A stretch of 61,641 nucleotides of DNA from contig RIBJ01000044.1 of assembly GCA_003762715.1 (NCBI GenBank), positions 1 through 61,641 on the forward strand. Direction: 5' to 3'. Shown here piece after piece: positions 17,152 through 26,328 of the stretch; within the stretch, counting starts at the first letter, position 1, and each line of letters starts with the position of its first letter. A program made the translations under genes and the position numbers. The notes below the pieces were generated by a model. That model saw only the letters and a list, made by a program, of their open reading frames with translations, was not told the DNA's origin and did not search any database. The stretch is from Muribaculaceae bacterium Isolate-104 (HZI). Its GTDB lineage: Bacteria; Bacteroidota; Bacteroidia; Bacteroidales; Muribaculaceae.

Positions 17152-20100
17152 ATGTCAAAATCCCAGAATGTGAAGACTTGGTCGATGCTACTTCTGGCAG
17201 GTCTGCTTTCCACAGGCACTGTCTACGCGGCATCAACCAACGCGGAGCCCTCTGTTGCTCCCGCGGCTGCACAGCAAACGGCAGGCACTTGCACCGGTAT
17301 CGTATACGATGAAACCGGAGAACCCCTGCCGGGAGCATCAGTGCGAGTACCCGGTACCAGAATCGGTACATCAACCAACATCGACGGTGAATTTTCACTT
17401 GCCGGAGTAAAAAACGGCGCAACAGTCACCGTATCATTCATCGGTTACAAGCCGTTGAACGTCATCTGGAAAGGTGAACCCCTGAAAATCAACATGCAGG
17501 AAGATGTCAATGACCTTGAAGAAGTTGTAGTAATGGGTTATGGCGTCGAACAGAAGCGTGCTAAAGTTACCAACTCAATCGCCAAGGTGAGCGAGAAAAC
17601 CCTCACAGTAGGTGCCAACGCAAACCCCGCGCAGGCTCTTGCAGGTGCCGTTGCCGGTGTAAAGGTAAAAGTTACCTCCGGTGACCCCTCCGCTACTCCG
17701 AGCATCGTAATCCGAGGCGGTACATCATTTGACGGCACAGGTTCTCCCGTATACGTCATCGACGGACAAATCCGCTCAAGCCTCAGCGACATCAACCCCA
17801 ACGACATCGAGGACATGCAGATCCTCAAGGATGCCGGCGCAACAGCCCTCTACGGTGCCCGCGCTGCAAACGGTGTCATCCTCATCACCACCAAGCAGGG
17901 TAAGTCAGGAAAGGCAACTGTAAACGTAAACATCAAGTACGGTCTCAACTACAACCGCGACCTCGGATACGATTTCACCAATGCCGAAGAGTTCATCTAC
18001 TGGTATCGTCGCGGCGTGAACGACACCGAGTGGAAAAACCGTGGCGGCGCGGCCCAGCTCACAAGCAGCAACTCTCCCGCCGGTATCGGAAGAACCCAGC
18101 TTGACGCAGGTACAAACTTCAACATCATGACAATGACCGATGAAAACAAGTACCTGCTCGAAAGAGGTTGGCAGTCCATGAAGGACCCCATTTCTGACGC
18201 AACCATCATTTTCCGCGACATAGACCCGCTTGAAATCAACCTCCGTCAGCCCTCGCAGACTCAGGACTACAACATCAGCTTCTCAGGCGGCAACGACCGT
18301 GGCAAATACTACGCCGGTCTCGGTTACTATGATGCAGAAGGCGCTCCTCAGAACACATTCTACAAACGCTACAACTTCGCTTTCACCGGCAGCTACAAGA
18401 TTACCGACTGGCTGGAAAGCAACTCTGTGTTCAACTACATCCGCTCAAACTGGCAGAACAACGCGCTCATAGCAGGTAGCGACAACGCATTCTTCTTCGG
18501 CCGTATCATTTCTGTGCCTCACACTCTGCGTCTGCTTGACGAAGACAACAACCCGCTCCTCGGTCAGAGCACGGACAACACCAACCTGAACTTCCAGCCC
18601 GACAAGTTCCAGCGCGACAACCAGAGCGACAAGTTCTCTATGACCCAGAGCCTTACCGCAAACCTGTTCAAAGGCTTCAGCCTCAAAGGCACAATGAGCT
18701 GGTACTACAACGAGCAGCTCACATCAGCTTTCAACAAGGACTTCCAGACAAACCAGCAGGGCACAATGAACACCACCCGTTCTACCTCAATGAGCTTCCT
18801 GCGCTACTTTGACCAGACCTACAACCTTGTTGCAAACTACACCAACACTTTCAACGAATCGCACTATGTAAGCGCGATGTTGGGTACCGAGTACTACAAC
18901 CGCGACTACAAGGCATTCTCTGCAGGCGGTCAGGGCGCTCCCACCGACTACTTCCCCAACCTGAACCTCACCACAACCGAAGCCGGCAAGCGCACAATGA
19001 GCTCAAGCCGCTTTCAGGAAAAAATCATGTCGTACTTCGGACGCGTAGAATACGACTACCAGAACAAATACCTCATTGCAGCTACATTCCGTGAAGACGG
19101 CTACAGCCGACTCATCAACCACCGCTGGGGCTTCTTCCCCGGTGTCAGCGCCGGCTGGGTGGCTTCAAGCGAGGAATTTTTCAAGAAAAGCTCAGTGTCA
19201 AACTGGATGAACTACGCCAAAATCCGTGCGTCTGTCGGTCTTAACGGCTCGGTAAACAGCAACTACATCGGCTACTACACCCTTCAGGGTTCATACAGCC
19301 CCGCCATGTACAACGGCGTTTACGGCTACCGTATCTCAGGTCTTCCCAATGAAAACCTCAAATGGGAAAAGACCCGCACTGCGGAAGTAGGTGTTGACTT
19401 CGGATTCCTCCAGAACCGTTTCAACCTCGGTCTCACATACTACAACCGTCTCACCTCCGACAAGTACGCAAACCTGTCACTCCCTCAGACCACCGGTTTC
19501 TCCTCTGTTGTAAGCAACAACGGTAAGGTTCGCAACCAGGGTCTTGAAATAGACTTCAACGGCACTCTCCTCCGCACACGCAACTTCACATGGACTCTCG
19601 GCGCCAACCTCACCTACAACCGCACTTGCGTTGTGGAACTCCCCAACAACGGTCTGCCCAACAACCGTCAGGGCGGAGCTGAAGTATGGGTAGGCGACGG
19701 CTCTGACAAAACAATGTTTATAGGCGGCACCCAGGAGGGTCAGGAACCGATGCACCTTATCGGTTACAAGAAAGCCCATATCATTCGCAGCGAGGCTGAC
19801 ATGCCCAAAGGCTACATAGACATCGCCAACTCGTCCGGCTCAGGTCTGTACACCGACGACGAAGGTCTTCAGAAACTCAAAGCGATGGGCTACACCACCA
19901 ACTACAAACTCCAGCCCGGTGACGTGATATGGCAGGACCGCAACGGCGACAACATCATCGACAGCCGCGACCAGTATGACCTCGGCAACCGTCTCCCCCA
20001 CTGGACCGGCGGTTTCAACACCAACCTGACATGGAAAGGTCTCAGCCTCTACGCCCGCTTCGACATGGGCTTCGACATCACAGTATATGACGGTCCTTTC

Positions 20101-20502
20101 GCTTGGTGGATGGGCTGCGGACAGGGCTCTTACTCAATGCCTACCGCTGTCAAGGACACTTGGACTCCCGAAAACCCCAATGCAAAATACCCCCGTTATG
20201 TATGGGCTTCAAACTTCGGCTCGGACGCCTGGATTCGTACCAGCGACGTTATCGCACAGAACGGCGCATACCTCGCTTGCCGCGAACTCTCACTCAGCTA
20301 CCAGCTCCCCGCAAACATCTGCAGCAAATTCTACTGCCAGGGTCTGTCACTCTCTGTGACCGGTCAGAACCTCGGTTATCTTAAGAAATGTACCAATCCG
20401 CTGCCCGACAACACCACTTATACAAACGGGGCTACATCCGGATGGGGTGGTACATACAACCTTCCGAAGACCCTTCTCTTCGGTCTCAACGTAACTTTCT
20501 AA
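17152..20502 (+). CDS. SusC/RagA-family TonB-linked outer membrane protein
   Basis: Outer membrane TonB-dependent transporter of 1116 residues. A signal peptide (about 1-27) is followed by a carboxypeptidase-regulatory-like domain (about 45-115, GIVYDETGEPLPGASVRVPGT), the EEVVVMGYGVEQKRA segment used as TonB box, a plug domain (about 130-250, with VYVIDGQ and MQILKDAGATALYGARAANGVILITTK) and a long beta barrel ending in LFGLNVTF with the expected C-terminal Phe. It imports oligosaccharides or other nutrients together with the SusD-like lipoprotein encoded next. No enzyme, regulator or anti-sigma gene lies beside the pair, so the substrate cannot be inferred. Confidence 0.96.
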   Translation: MSKSQNVKTWSMLLLAGLLSTGTVYAASTNAEPSVAPAAAQQTAGTCTGIVYDETGEPLPGASVRVPGTRIGTSTNIDGEFSLAGVKNGATVTVSFIGYKPLNVIWKGEPLKINMQEDVNDLEEVVVMGYGVEQKRAKVTNSIAKVSEKTLTVGANANPAQALAGAVAGVKVKVTSGDPSATPSIVIRGGTSFDGTGSPVYVIDGQIRSSLSDINPNDIEDMQILKDAGATALYGARAANGVILITTKQGKSGKATVNVNIKYGLNYNRDLGYDFTNAEEFIYWYRRGVNDTEWKNRGGAAQLTSSNSPAGIGRTQLDAGTNFNIMTMTDENKYLLERGWQSMKDPISDATIIFRDIDPLEINLRQPSQTQDYNISFSGGNDRGKYYAGLGYYDAEGAPQNTFYKRYNFAFTGSYKITDWLESNSVFNYIRSNWQNNALIAGSDNAFFFGRIISVPHTLRLLDEDNNPLLGQSTDNTNLNFQPDKFQRDNQSDKFSMTQSLTANLFKGFSLKGTMSWYYNEQLTSAFNKDFQTNQQGTMNTTRSTSMSFLRYFDQTYNLVANYTNTFNESHYVSAMLGTEYYNRDYKAFSAGGQGAPTDYFPNLNLTTTEAGKRTMSSSRFQEKIMSYFGRVEYDYQNKYLIAATFREDGYSRLINHRWGFFPGVSAGWVASSEEFFKKSSVSNWMNYAKIRASVGLNGSVNSNYIGYYTLQGSYSPAMYNGVYGYRISGLPNENLKWEKTRTAEVGVDFGFLQNRFNLGLTYYNRLTSDKYANLSLPQTTGFSSVVSNNGKVRNQGLEIDFNGTLLRTRNFTWTLGANLTYNRTCVVELPNNGLPNNRQGGAEVWVGDGSDKTMFIGGTQEGQEPMHLIGYKKAHIIRSEADMPKGYIDIANSSGSGLYTDDEGLQKLKAMGYTTNYKLQPGDVIWQDRNGDNIIDSRDQYDLGNRLPHWTGGFNTNLTWKGLSLYARFDMGFDITVYDGPFAWWMGCGQGSYSMPTAVKDTWTPENPNAKYPRYVWASNFGSDAWIRTSDVIAQNGAYLACRELSLSYQLPANICSKFYCQGLSLSVTGQNLGYLKKCTNPLPDNTTYTNGATSGWGGTYNLPKTLLFGLNVTF

Positions 20503-20525
20503 TAAAACGTTTGAACAGAATCAAA

Positions 20526-22340
20526 ATGAAATCCAATAAAATTTTATCAATAGCGGCTTCTGCAGCAATCGGTCTCGCCGGACTCTCAGTTGCGTCCTGC
20601 TCTCTCGATCTGGAGAACCCCAACGAGATGGGTGCTCAGGGTTTCTGGAAATCCGAAGCAGAATTTGCAGGAAACATCACAGCTGTGATGAACCAGTTCC
20701 GTGACTACGCGTCAAACATTTTCCTGAATGCAGGCGAGCTCCGCTCAGGTATCTACTACACAGGTACACTCGACGGCTCCTCTCCCAACAGCCTCAACTT
20801 TGTCAACAACATCTTCACTGCACAGTCTCCCGGCTTCAGCAACTATGCGAGCTGGTACGGTCTCATTGCAAACTGCAACGAGTTCATCTACCGCGCAAAC
20901 GAAACCTCCGTACTGCCCGACAATGCAAAGAGCTACATGCTCGGCATGATACACGGTATCAGAGCCTACGCCTACTTCCAGATTCACAAAATGTACGGCA
21001 CCGGTCCGCTGCGCACAGACCCCGACGTAATTATGGGCAACTACGACCCCGTGACGCTCTACAAGCGTCAGTGCAAGGTTTCTGAAATGGTGTCGTTCAT
21101 TGACTCTGAGATCAAGGCGTCTCTTGACAACTTCGCTGCTGCGGCAGGTTACTCCAACTCAACTTTCAACGCCAGCAAAGGCTACCTCTACTGGAACAAG
21201 GCAGCTACAGAAATGCTCGCCGGTGAGTTCAACCTCTGGGCAGGAAAAGTATCTACCTACGCGCAGGGCAACGAGGTGTATGACTACCAGGCAGAACCCT
21301 CAAGAATTGCCACAGCAAAGCAGTACTTCACAAACGTTGTGAACAACTACGGCTACCAGATGATGCCCACTTTCGAAGATGCGTTTGCAGTATCTAAGAA
21401 AGCAAGCAACACTGAAAACATCTTCGCTTTCTACTATGGTCTTGACGAGGCTTACCAAAGCGCTGCCTGGGCTTACATGTGGACTGCATCAACAGGTACA
21501 GCACAGGGCAACTTCTGGTCTTTGTACGGCAAAGACGGTGTTACTCCCAGCACTACCGCTTACCGCCTCGGTCAGTTTGAAGGCGCAAGCAACGACCTCT
21601 GGGTACAGAATGCCTTCGGTGTGTGCCGTTACTCTTACCTGAACTCTGTATGGTTCGCGTTTGACGCTGAGGACACCCGTCGCGACGAAATGTTCCAGCC
21701 CGCATGGATTATCAACGACCAGGAAAAGGAGCTGGGCGTACAGAGCATTCCCGACTTTGACACCAACACCCACTACCTCGGCGGTGCGTTCGCATGGAAG
21801 TTCAAAGGTCAGCTCAACACAGCCGGCAAACTCGTATGTACCAACAACATTGCTGTTTACCGTCTGCCCTACGCCTACCTCGCACTCGCTGAAATCGCCA
21901 ACTACGAAGGCAACAACTCTGACGTGGAGAAATACATCAACCTTGTGCGTGCTCGTGCTTACGGTGAAAACTTTGCAGGCAACAAGTTCGTGTCAAACGG
22001 CAACTTCACCGACAACGAGGTTGCTATCCTCAACGAAAGCACCCGTGAGTTCCTCATGGAGGGTCACCGCTGGTGGGATCTCCGCCGCATGACCGCTGTC
22101 AAGAACGGCTCTGAGACCGACCACCTTGTGTTCCGTCCGGAAGCATGCATGGCAAACTCCATCAAGAACATCACTCCTTACATGACCGAAAACGGTCTCA
22201 ACGAGGACGCTGCTAAAGCAAATCCCATTAAGCTCAACAAGATTGTCATTGACCCCGCAAACAAGCACCTCGTGCTCTGGCCTCTTGACAACACCCTGTT
22301 AGGTTCTGACACAACCCTCGTTCAGACCCCCGGCTACTAA
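20526..22340 (+). CDS. SusD/RagB-family nutrient-binding lipoprotein
   Basis: Surface lipoprotein of 604 residues that caps the SusC-like transporter. The signal peptide ends in the lipobox SVASCSLDLENPNE (Cys near residue 23). The RagB/SusD fold is visible in the N-terminal GFWKSEAEF, the helical TPR-like middle (ANCNEFIYRANETS, GIRAYAYFQIHKMYG) and the C-terminal STREFLMEGHRWWDLRRM motif. The start is the ATG at 20526, 23 bases after the susC stop; the longer frame runs back into susC. A strong terminator follows directly, so the unit is only the SusC/SusD pair. Confidence 0.95.
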   Translation: MKSNKILSIAASAAIGLAGLSVASCSLDLENPNEMGAQGFWKSEAEFAGNITAVMNQFRDYASNIFLNAGELRSGIYYTGTLDGSSPNSLNFVNNIFTAQSPGFSNYASWYGLIANCNEFIYRANETSVLPDNAKSYMLGMIHGIRAYAYFQIHKMYGTGPLRTDPDVIMGNYDPVTLYKRQCKVSEMVSFIDSEIKASLDNFAAAAGYSNSTFNASKGYLYWNKAATEMLAGEFNLWAGKVSTYAQGNEVYDYQAEPSRIATAKQYFTNVVNNYGYQMMPTFEDAFAVSKKASNTENIFAFYYGLDEAYQSAAWAYMWTASTGTAQGNFWSLYGKDGVTPSTTAYRLGQFEGASNDLWVQNAFGVCRYSYLNSVWFAFDAEDTRRDEMFQPAWIINDQEKELGVQSIPDFDTNTHYLGGAFAWKFKGQLNTAGKLVCTNNIAVYRLPYAYLALAEIANYEGNNSDVEKYINLVRARAYGENFAGNKFVSNGNFTDNEVAILNESTREFLMEGHRWWDLRRMTAVKNGSETDHLVFRPEACMANSIKNITPYMTENGLNEDAAKANPIKLNKIVIDPANKHLVLWPLDNTLLGSDTTLVQTPGY

Positions 22341-22360
22341 TAATCAGCCAACTTGATAAA

Positions 22361-22396
22361 AAAGAGGTGCCGTTTTGCTACGGCACCTCTTTTTAT
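22361..22396 (+). terminator. Terminator after susC/susD pair
   Basis: Perfect 12-bp stem AAAGAGGTGCCG / CGGCACCTCTTT with an 8-base loop and a T-run; also faces the convergent ATPase gene and may serve both strands. Confidence 0.9.
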
Positions 22397-22435
22397 TTTA
22401 TGTTTAAGAGTAAATAGGCTCCTGAAATGAGGCTC

Positions 22436-23227
22436 TTACTGGCGGTTGATTGTGAAATGCAGGGTGGAGGCATCATAGCTCACACCACCACGATTGAAAT
22501 AGGCACCTATCGCGCCGGAAGCGCCGAGGGCAGCGGGTGTGCCGGTGACAAGACCGAGGCGGCGGTCAAGCAGCCACGCGTTGTCGCACAGCTGCAGCGC
22601 CATGTCAAGGTCGTGGGTCGACAGAAAAACCGTCGTTCCGGTACTCCGCGCAAGCCTGCCGAGCAGCTGCATTATCTCCACCTTGCTCGGATAGTCGAGA
22701 AACGCTGTTGGCTCGTCGAGAATAATTACGGGGGTGTGCTGCGCTATAGCTTTGGCTATGAATGTTTTCTGCCGCTCGCCGTCGCTGAGTGTACCAACCG
22801 CACGGTGTGCCAGCTCTCCGAGTCCCATCATGGCTATAGCCTCGTCGACAGCCGCGTTGTCGCTGCCCGAGAGCCTCCCCCAGAACCCCGTGTAGGGGCT
22901 GCGCCCCAGCTCCACCACCTGGCGCAGGGTAAGGTCGGCGGTCATGGAACGGTCGGTGAGCACCACCCCTACAAGCCGCGACAGCTCACGCGCGCCGAGC
23001 GTGGCAATGCTCCTGCCGTGCACAAGCACCTCGCCTCCGAGAGGGGGCCGAAATCCCGACACGGTAGACAGCAGTGTCGACTTGCCCGCGCCGTTGCTGC
23101 CGAGCAGGCAGGTCATCTCGCCGCAACGCAGCTCTGCGTCAAGCCCCGACGACACCACATGAGGAGTCTTGCCGCCGGGGTAACCGGTGGTGAGATTGCG
23201 CAGACAAATTGCGGAATTGCTGTTCAT
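22436..23227 (-). CDS. ABC transporter ATPase, FecE/BtuD type
   Basis: Cytoplasmic ATPase of 263 residues of the siderophore/haem/cobalamin importer class. Walker A LLGSNGAGKST (about 40-50), signature TLSDGERQK, Walker B VIILDEPTAFLD and the STHDLDMAL switch are intact, and the LSRLVGVVLTDRSMTADLTLRQVVELGRSPYTGFWG stretch is typical of FecE-like proteins. The permease and substrate-binding genes that normally accompany it are absent here, so it must work with partners encoded elsewhere or has been left alone. It diverges from psd, with a -7 box only a few bases before its ATG. Confidence 0.9.
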   Translation of the reverse strand: MNSNSAICLRNLTTGYPGGKTPHVVSSGLDAELRCGEMTCLLGSNGAGKSTLLSTVSGFRPPLGGEVLVHGRSIATLGARELSRLVGVVLTDRSMTADLTLRQVVELGRSPYTGFWGRLSGSDNAAVDEAIAMMGLGELAHRAVGTLSDGERQKTFIAKAIAQHTPVIILDEPTAFLDYPSKVEIMQLLGRLARSTGTTVFLSTHDLDMALQLCDNAWLLDRRLGLVTGTPAALGASGAIGAYFNRGGVSYDASTLHFTINRQ

Positions 23228-23234
23228 AACGCTG

Positions 23235-23242
23235 CAAAATTA
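23235..23242 (-). promoter_or_regulatory. -7 box of FecE-like gene
   Basis: TAATTTTG on the minus strand, 7 bases before the ATG; predicts a very short leader. Confidence 0.45.
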
Positions 23243-23272
23243 TAACTTTGGCGTGAATTACAAAAAAATTAG

Positions 23273-23280
23273 TACCTTTG
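23273..23280 (+). promoter_or_regulatory. -7 box of psd
   Basis: TACCTTTG matches TAnnTTTG, 29 bases before the ATG at 23310. A second match TAACTTTG lies at 23243-23250. Confidence 0.55.
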
Positions 23281-23309
23281 TGAATTGATTCAGGTACACC
23301 CCCGAAAAA

Positions 23310-23993
23310 ATGAAAGTAAAGATACACAGAGAAGGGACAAATATACTGGTGATTCTGCTGCTGATACTGGGAGTCATCAACGCCTCCGCGTGGATGTTTA
23401 TCCGTCCGGCGGCTATTCCCGTTGTGTTCTCGTCCATATCCGGAGTGCTCTACCTGCTTGTGCTGAACTTCTTCCGCTCGCCGCGCCGTCACTTTCACGG
23501 CGACAGCAAAGATGTTGTAGTGTCGTCGGTAGACGGCACCGTGGTGGCGCTTGAAGAGGTGTACGAAAGCGAATGCCTGCACCGCAGGGTAATACAGCTG
23601 TCGGTGTTCATGAGCGTGTTCAACGTACACGCCAACTGGTTTCCGGTAAACGGCAAGGTGCTGCTGGTGCGCCACCACGCGGGGCGCTTCATGTCGGCGT
23701 ACCTGCCCAAATCCAGCACCGAAAACGAGCGCTCCACAGTGCTGCTCCGCGCCGAAAACGGACAGGAAATCCTCGTGCGCCAGATAGCCGGGGCTGTGGC
23801 ACGCCGCATAGTCACCTACGCCGAACCCGGCGAGGAGTGCGGCATAGACGAGCACCTCGGTTTTATAAAATTCGGCTCCCGCGTGGACATCTTCCTGCCT
23901 CTGGGTACCGAGGTGTTCGTGAAAATAGGCGACAAGACCACCGGCGGCATAACCACCGTGGCGCGCCTGAAATCAAATAACAAAGACGCATGA
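23310..23993 (+). CDS. psd: Phosphatidylserine decarboxylase (Psd-A type)
   Basis: Pyruvoyl enzyme of 227 residues that turns phosphatidylserine into phosphatidylethanolamine. It is the short form related to archaeal Psd-A: two hydrophobic helices near residues 12-53, the segments SSVDGTVVALEE and FMSVFNVHANWFPVNG, and the self-cleavage site Gly189-Ser190 in GFIKFGSRVDIFLP, where the serine becomes the pyruvoyl group. The family cleaves itself into beta and alpha chains. Its stop codon overlaps the start of pssA by four bases (ATGA), so the two steps of phosphatidylethanolamine synthesis are translationally coupled. Confidence 0.95.
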   Translation: MKVKIHREGTNILVILLLILGVINASAWMFIRPAAIPVVFSSISGVLYLLVLNFFRSPRRHFHGDSKDVVVSSVDGTVVALEEVYESECLHRRVIQLSVFMSVFNVHANWFPVNGKVLLVRHHAGRFMSAYLPKSSTENERSTVLLRAENGQEILVRQIAGAVARRIVTYAEPGEECGIDEHLGFIKFGSRVDIFLPLGTEVFVKIGDKTTGGITTVARLKSNNKDA

Positions 23994-24694
23994 TGTTTCG
24001 CAGTATCCGCGCAAATATACCCAACGCCATAACCTGCCTCAACCTCCTTTGCGGAGCGGCGGCGTGCATAATGGCATTCAGCTACAACGAGCCTGCGGGC
24101 GCCCTCAAAGGCTACCAGTGGGCTTTCATACTCATAGGAGCCTCGGCTGTGTTTGACTTCCTCGACGGCGCGGCGGCAAGGCTTCTGGGCATGTACTCCG
24201 ACTTAGGCAAAGAGCTTGACTCGCTGTCGGACCTTATCAGCTTCGGTCTTGCTCCGACAATGCTGATGTACAACACCGTAAGCTACTACAGCCCCGGTTC
24301 GCCGTGGGCGTTTGCCGCACTGCTCATAGCCCTGTTTGCCGGCATACGCCTGGCGAAATTCAACGTCGACACCCGCCAGACCACCTCGTTCATCGGACTC
24401 CCCGTGCCGGCAAACGCCCTGTTCTGGATAGGTGCCATAGCATGGATTCACGCCAACACCTACCCCGGCGCGGCGGCTGTAGCCCTGATAATAGCCCTGT
24501 TCAGCCCCCTTATGGTGTGCGGGCTGCACATGTTTTCTCTCAAGTTCACCTCGTTTGACTGGCGCAGCAACTACAAGCGCTACATACTGCTCGCGGGCGC
24601 GCTGCTGTTCTTGATTTTCCAGGGAGTCACCGGATTTGCCTGGAGCATCATCCTGTACATAGCCATGTCAGCCGCCAGCCGCAACCGCGACTAA
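23990..24694 (+). CDS. pssA: CDP-diacylglycerol-serine O-phosphatidyltransferase
   Basis: Membrane enzyme of 234 residues that makes phosphatidylserine from CDP-diacylglycerol and serine. The CDP-alcohol phosphotransferase signature is complete: Asp56, Asp59-Gly60, Ala63-Arg64, Gly73, Asp77 and Asp81 with the canonical spacing. Several hydrophobic helices fill the remainder. It overlaps psd by four bases and is followed by the DUF4834 gene 71 bases later. The start is the ATG at 23990; the second ATG three bases on is equally possible. Confidence 0.95.
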   Translation: MMFRSIRANIPNAITCLNLLCGAAACIMAFSYNEPAGALKGYQWAFILIGASAVFDFLDGAAARLLGMYSDLGKELDSLSDLISFGLAPTMLMYNTVSYYSPGSPWAFAALLIALFAGIRLAKFNVDTRQTTSFIGLPVPANALFWIGAIAWIHANTYPGAAAVALIIALFSPLMVCGLHMFSLKFTSFDWRSNYKRYILLAGALLFLIFQGVTGFAWSIILYIAMSAASRNRD

Positions 24695-24765
24695 GCCTCA
24701 GACTCCGCGCCGCCGCATCATTGAAACACACACATCACCCCCACACCTCTTAACTATTACCGAAA

Positions 24766-25131
24766 ATGTCCATAGCCACCATATTCCTTATAATACTCCT
24801 TGCCATCATACTGCGCCCCATAATAAAAGTGTATATGATGTTTCGCCGCTATAAAAAAGCGGTGAACGACGCTTTCGGCTTCGACCCGCGCACACAGTCG
24901 GCAGGCAGACAACATCGGGAGAACAACACCCCCCGCCAACACGACAAAAAGAAAGTGATTACCCGCGACATGGGCGAGTATGTGGCATACGAGGAGGTGA
25001 CAGACACCTCCGCTGCTGAAAAGCAAAGCCACGCTCCCGAACAGGAGCATGGCACAAAGTTTGACGAGGAGCAGATTACAGACGCCGAATGGGAGGAGAT
25101 ACCCTCCGGCGGCGGAAAAACCCGCCTATAG
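24766..25131 (+). CDS. DUF4834 small membrane protein
   Basis: Protein of 121 residues with one N-terminal transmembrane helix (about 4-22) and a charged cytoplasmic tail, the layout of the Bacteroidetes-only DUF4834 family, which commonly lies near phospholipid genes. The GEYVAYEEV segment near residue 65 is the most conserved part known to me. No function is established. Its TAG stop and the stop of the convergent epimerase gene share the palindrome CTATAG, so the two genes overlap tail to tail by six bases. Confidence 0.8.
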   Translation: MSIATIFLIILLAIILRPIIKVYMMFRRYKKAVNDAFGFDPRTQSAGRQHRENNTPRQHDKKKVITRDMGEYVAYEEVTDTSAAEKQSHAPEQEHGTKFDEEQITDAEWEEIPSGGGKTRL

Positions 25132-26328
25132 CGGCAGCGAACGCAGCAGTCGCAGGGTTTCCATGCACATGCGCCCGTTGTGATACGGGCATTTCCAGAA
25201 CCCCGCCTTGTCTTCGGCGCGGTTCACACTGCCGTCGGACATACGGCTCCAGTACCACTCCCCGCAGCCGGCATCCACAAGATTTTCGGCAATGTAGCGC
25301 CATGTGCGCCACGCGCCGTCCCAGCCGCGCGCCACACCGTGATACACCGCAAGGTAAGCCTGCCCAACCACAGCCTCAGCCTGCACCCACCAGTGCTTTT
25401 CGTTGTCATAGCCGCCGTTGCCGTGGCGCTCGTAAACCATGGAACCGTCGGCACACAGCCCTTCGAGCGCCGCATCGGCTATGGTGCGCGTGAGAGCGAG
25501 CACTGAAGAGTACAGATCGCCGTCGCCGATAACCTCAGCCGCCTCAAGCATCAGCCATGAAGCCTCTATGTCGTGACCGAAGGACTGCTCGCTGTCGGCG
25601 CGCCGCCAGTCATCGTCAAAAAAAAGCCCCAGATGCCCGCCGGAGCGGTCGGCGATGCGGTCAGTCATCACCGAAAGGATATTGCGCGCCGCCTCCAGAC
25701 ACTCGTCTGTGCGCCACACTCTCAGCAGAGCGGTGTACGCCTCCAGAATGTGGAGATGGGTGTTCATGGTTTTGCTGAAATTCCTGTCCTTCTCGCTCAG
25801 CCTCATATCCTCTATCGGCTCCCACTCGCGTGTGGCAGCCTCGCGATAGCCCCCCCTTGCATTGTCGCGGCTGTGACGCTCTATGCACCTGAACAGCTCT
25901 ATAGCCTGCTGCAGGGCGGTGTCATCGGCAGTGGCGCGGTAGTACTCCGCAAGACCGTACACCGTGAAGGCTATCGCATAAAACTGCTTCTTTGAATCGG
26001 CAACAGAGCCGTCGGCGTTAAGGCTCCAGTACACCCCGCCATGCTCGCGGTCGACAAACCGGTCAAGAATATAATTCTTTGCGCGCGTGGCAGCCTCGAG
26101 GCAGTCGGGGCGCTGTGTGGCTATGTAAGCCGCAGAGAAAGTCCAGAGAATCCGGGCGTTCAGAATAGCCCCTTTTGCCGCATCGGGATGCAGGGAGTCG
26201 AAACCGTCGCGGCGGCCGTAGAACCCGCCGGCGGGGTCGGTCATGCGCTCCGTCCAGTAAGGCAGGATGTTGTTGTTGAGATTGTCGGAAAGTTGCTCTG
26301 CAAAGAGCTTGAGAGTAGCGGTATCCAT
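25126..26328 (-). CDS. ce: Cellobiose 2-epimerase (AGE family)
   Basis: Cytoplasmic epimerase of 400 residues of the N-acylglucosamine 2-epimerase family, (alpha/alpha)6 barrel. In beta-mannan breakdown it turns mannobiose into mannosyl-glucose for the GH130 phosphorylase. Diagnostic segments are GGFYGRRDGF (near 29), NARILWTFSAAY, GGVYWSLNADG, the His-rich NTHLHILEAYTALLRV near 190, GHDIEASWLMLEAAE and the C-terminal KHWWVQAEAVVGQAY. As last gene of the operon its ATG overlaps the transporter stop by one base (TAATG). Context and motifs together support cellobiose 2-epimerase rather than an N-acetylglucosamine enzyme. Confidence 0.92.
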   Translation of the reverse strand: MDTATLKLFAEQLSDNLNNNILPYWTERMTDPAGGFYGRRDGFDSLHPDAAKGAILNARILWTFSAAYIATQRPDCLEAATRAKNYILDRFVDREHGGVYWSLNADGSVADSKKQFYAIAFTVYGLAEYYRATADDTALQQAIELFRCIERHSRDNARGGYREAATREWEPIEDMRLSEKDRNFSKTMNTHLHILEAYTALLRVWRTDECLEAARNILSVMTDRIADRSGGHLGLFFDDDWRRADSEQSFGHDIEASWLMLEAAEVIGDGDLYSSVLALTRTIADAALEGLCADGSMVYERHGNGGYDNEKHWWVQAEAVVGQAYLAVYHGVARGWDGAWRTWRYIAENLVDAGCGEWYWSRMSDGSVNRAEDKAGFWKCPYHNGRMCMETLRLLRSLPL

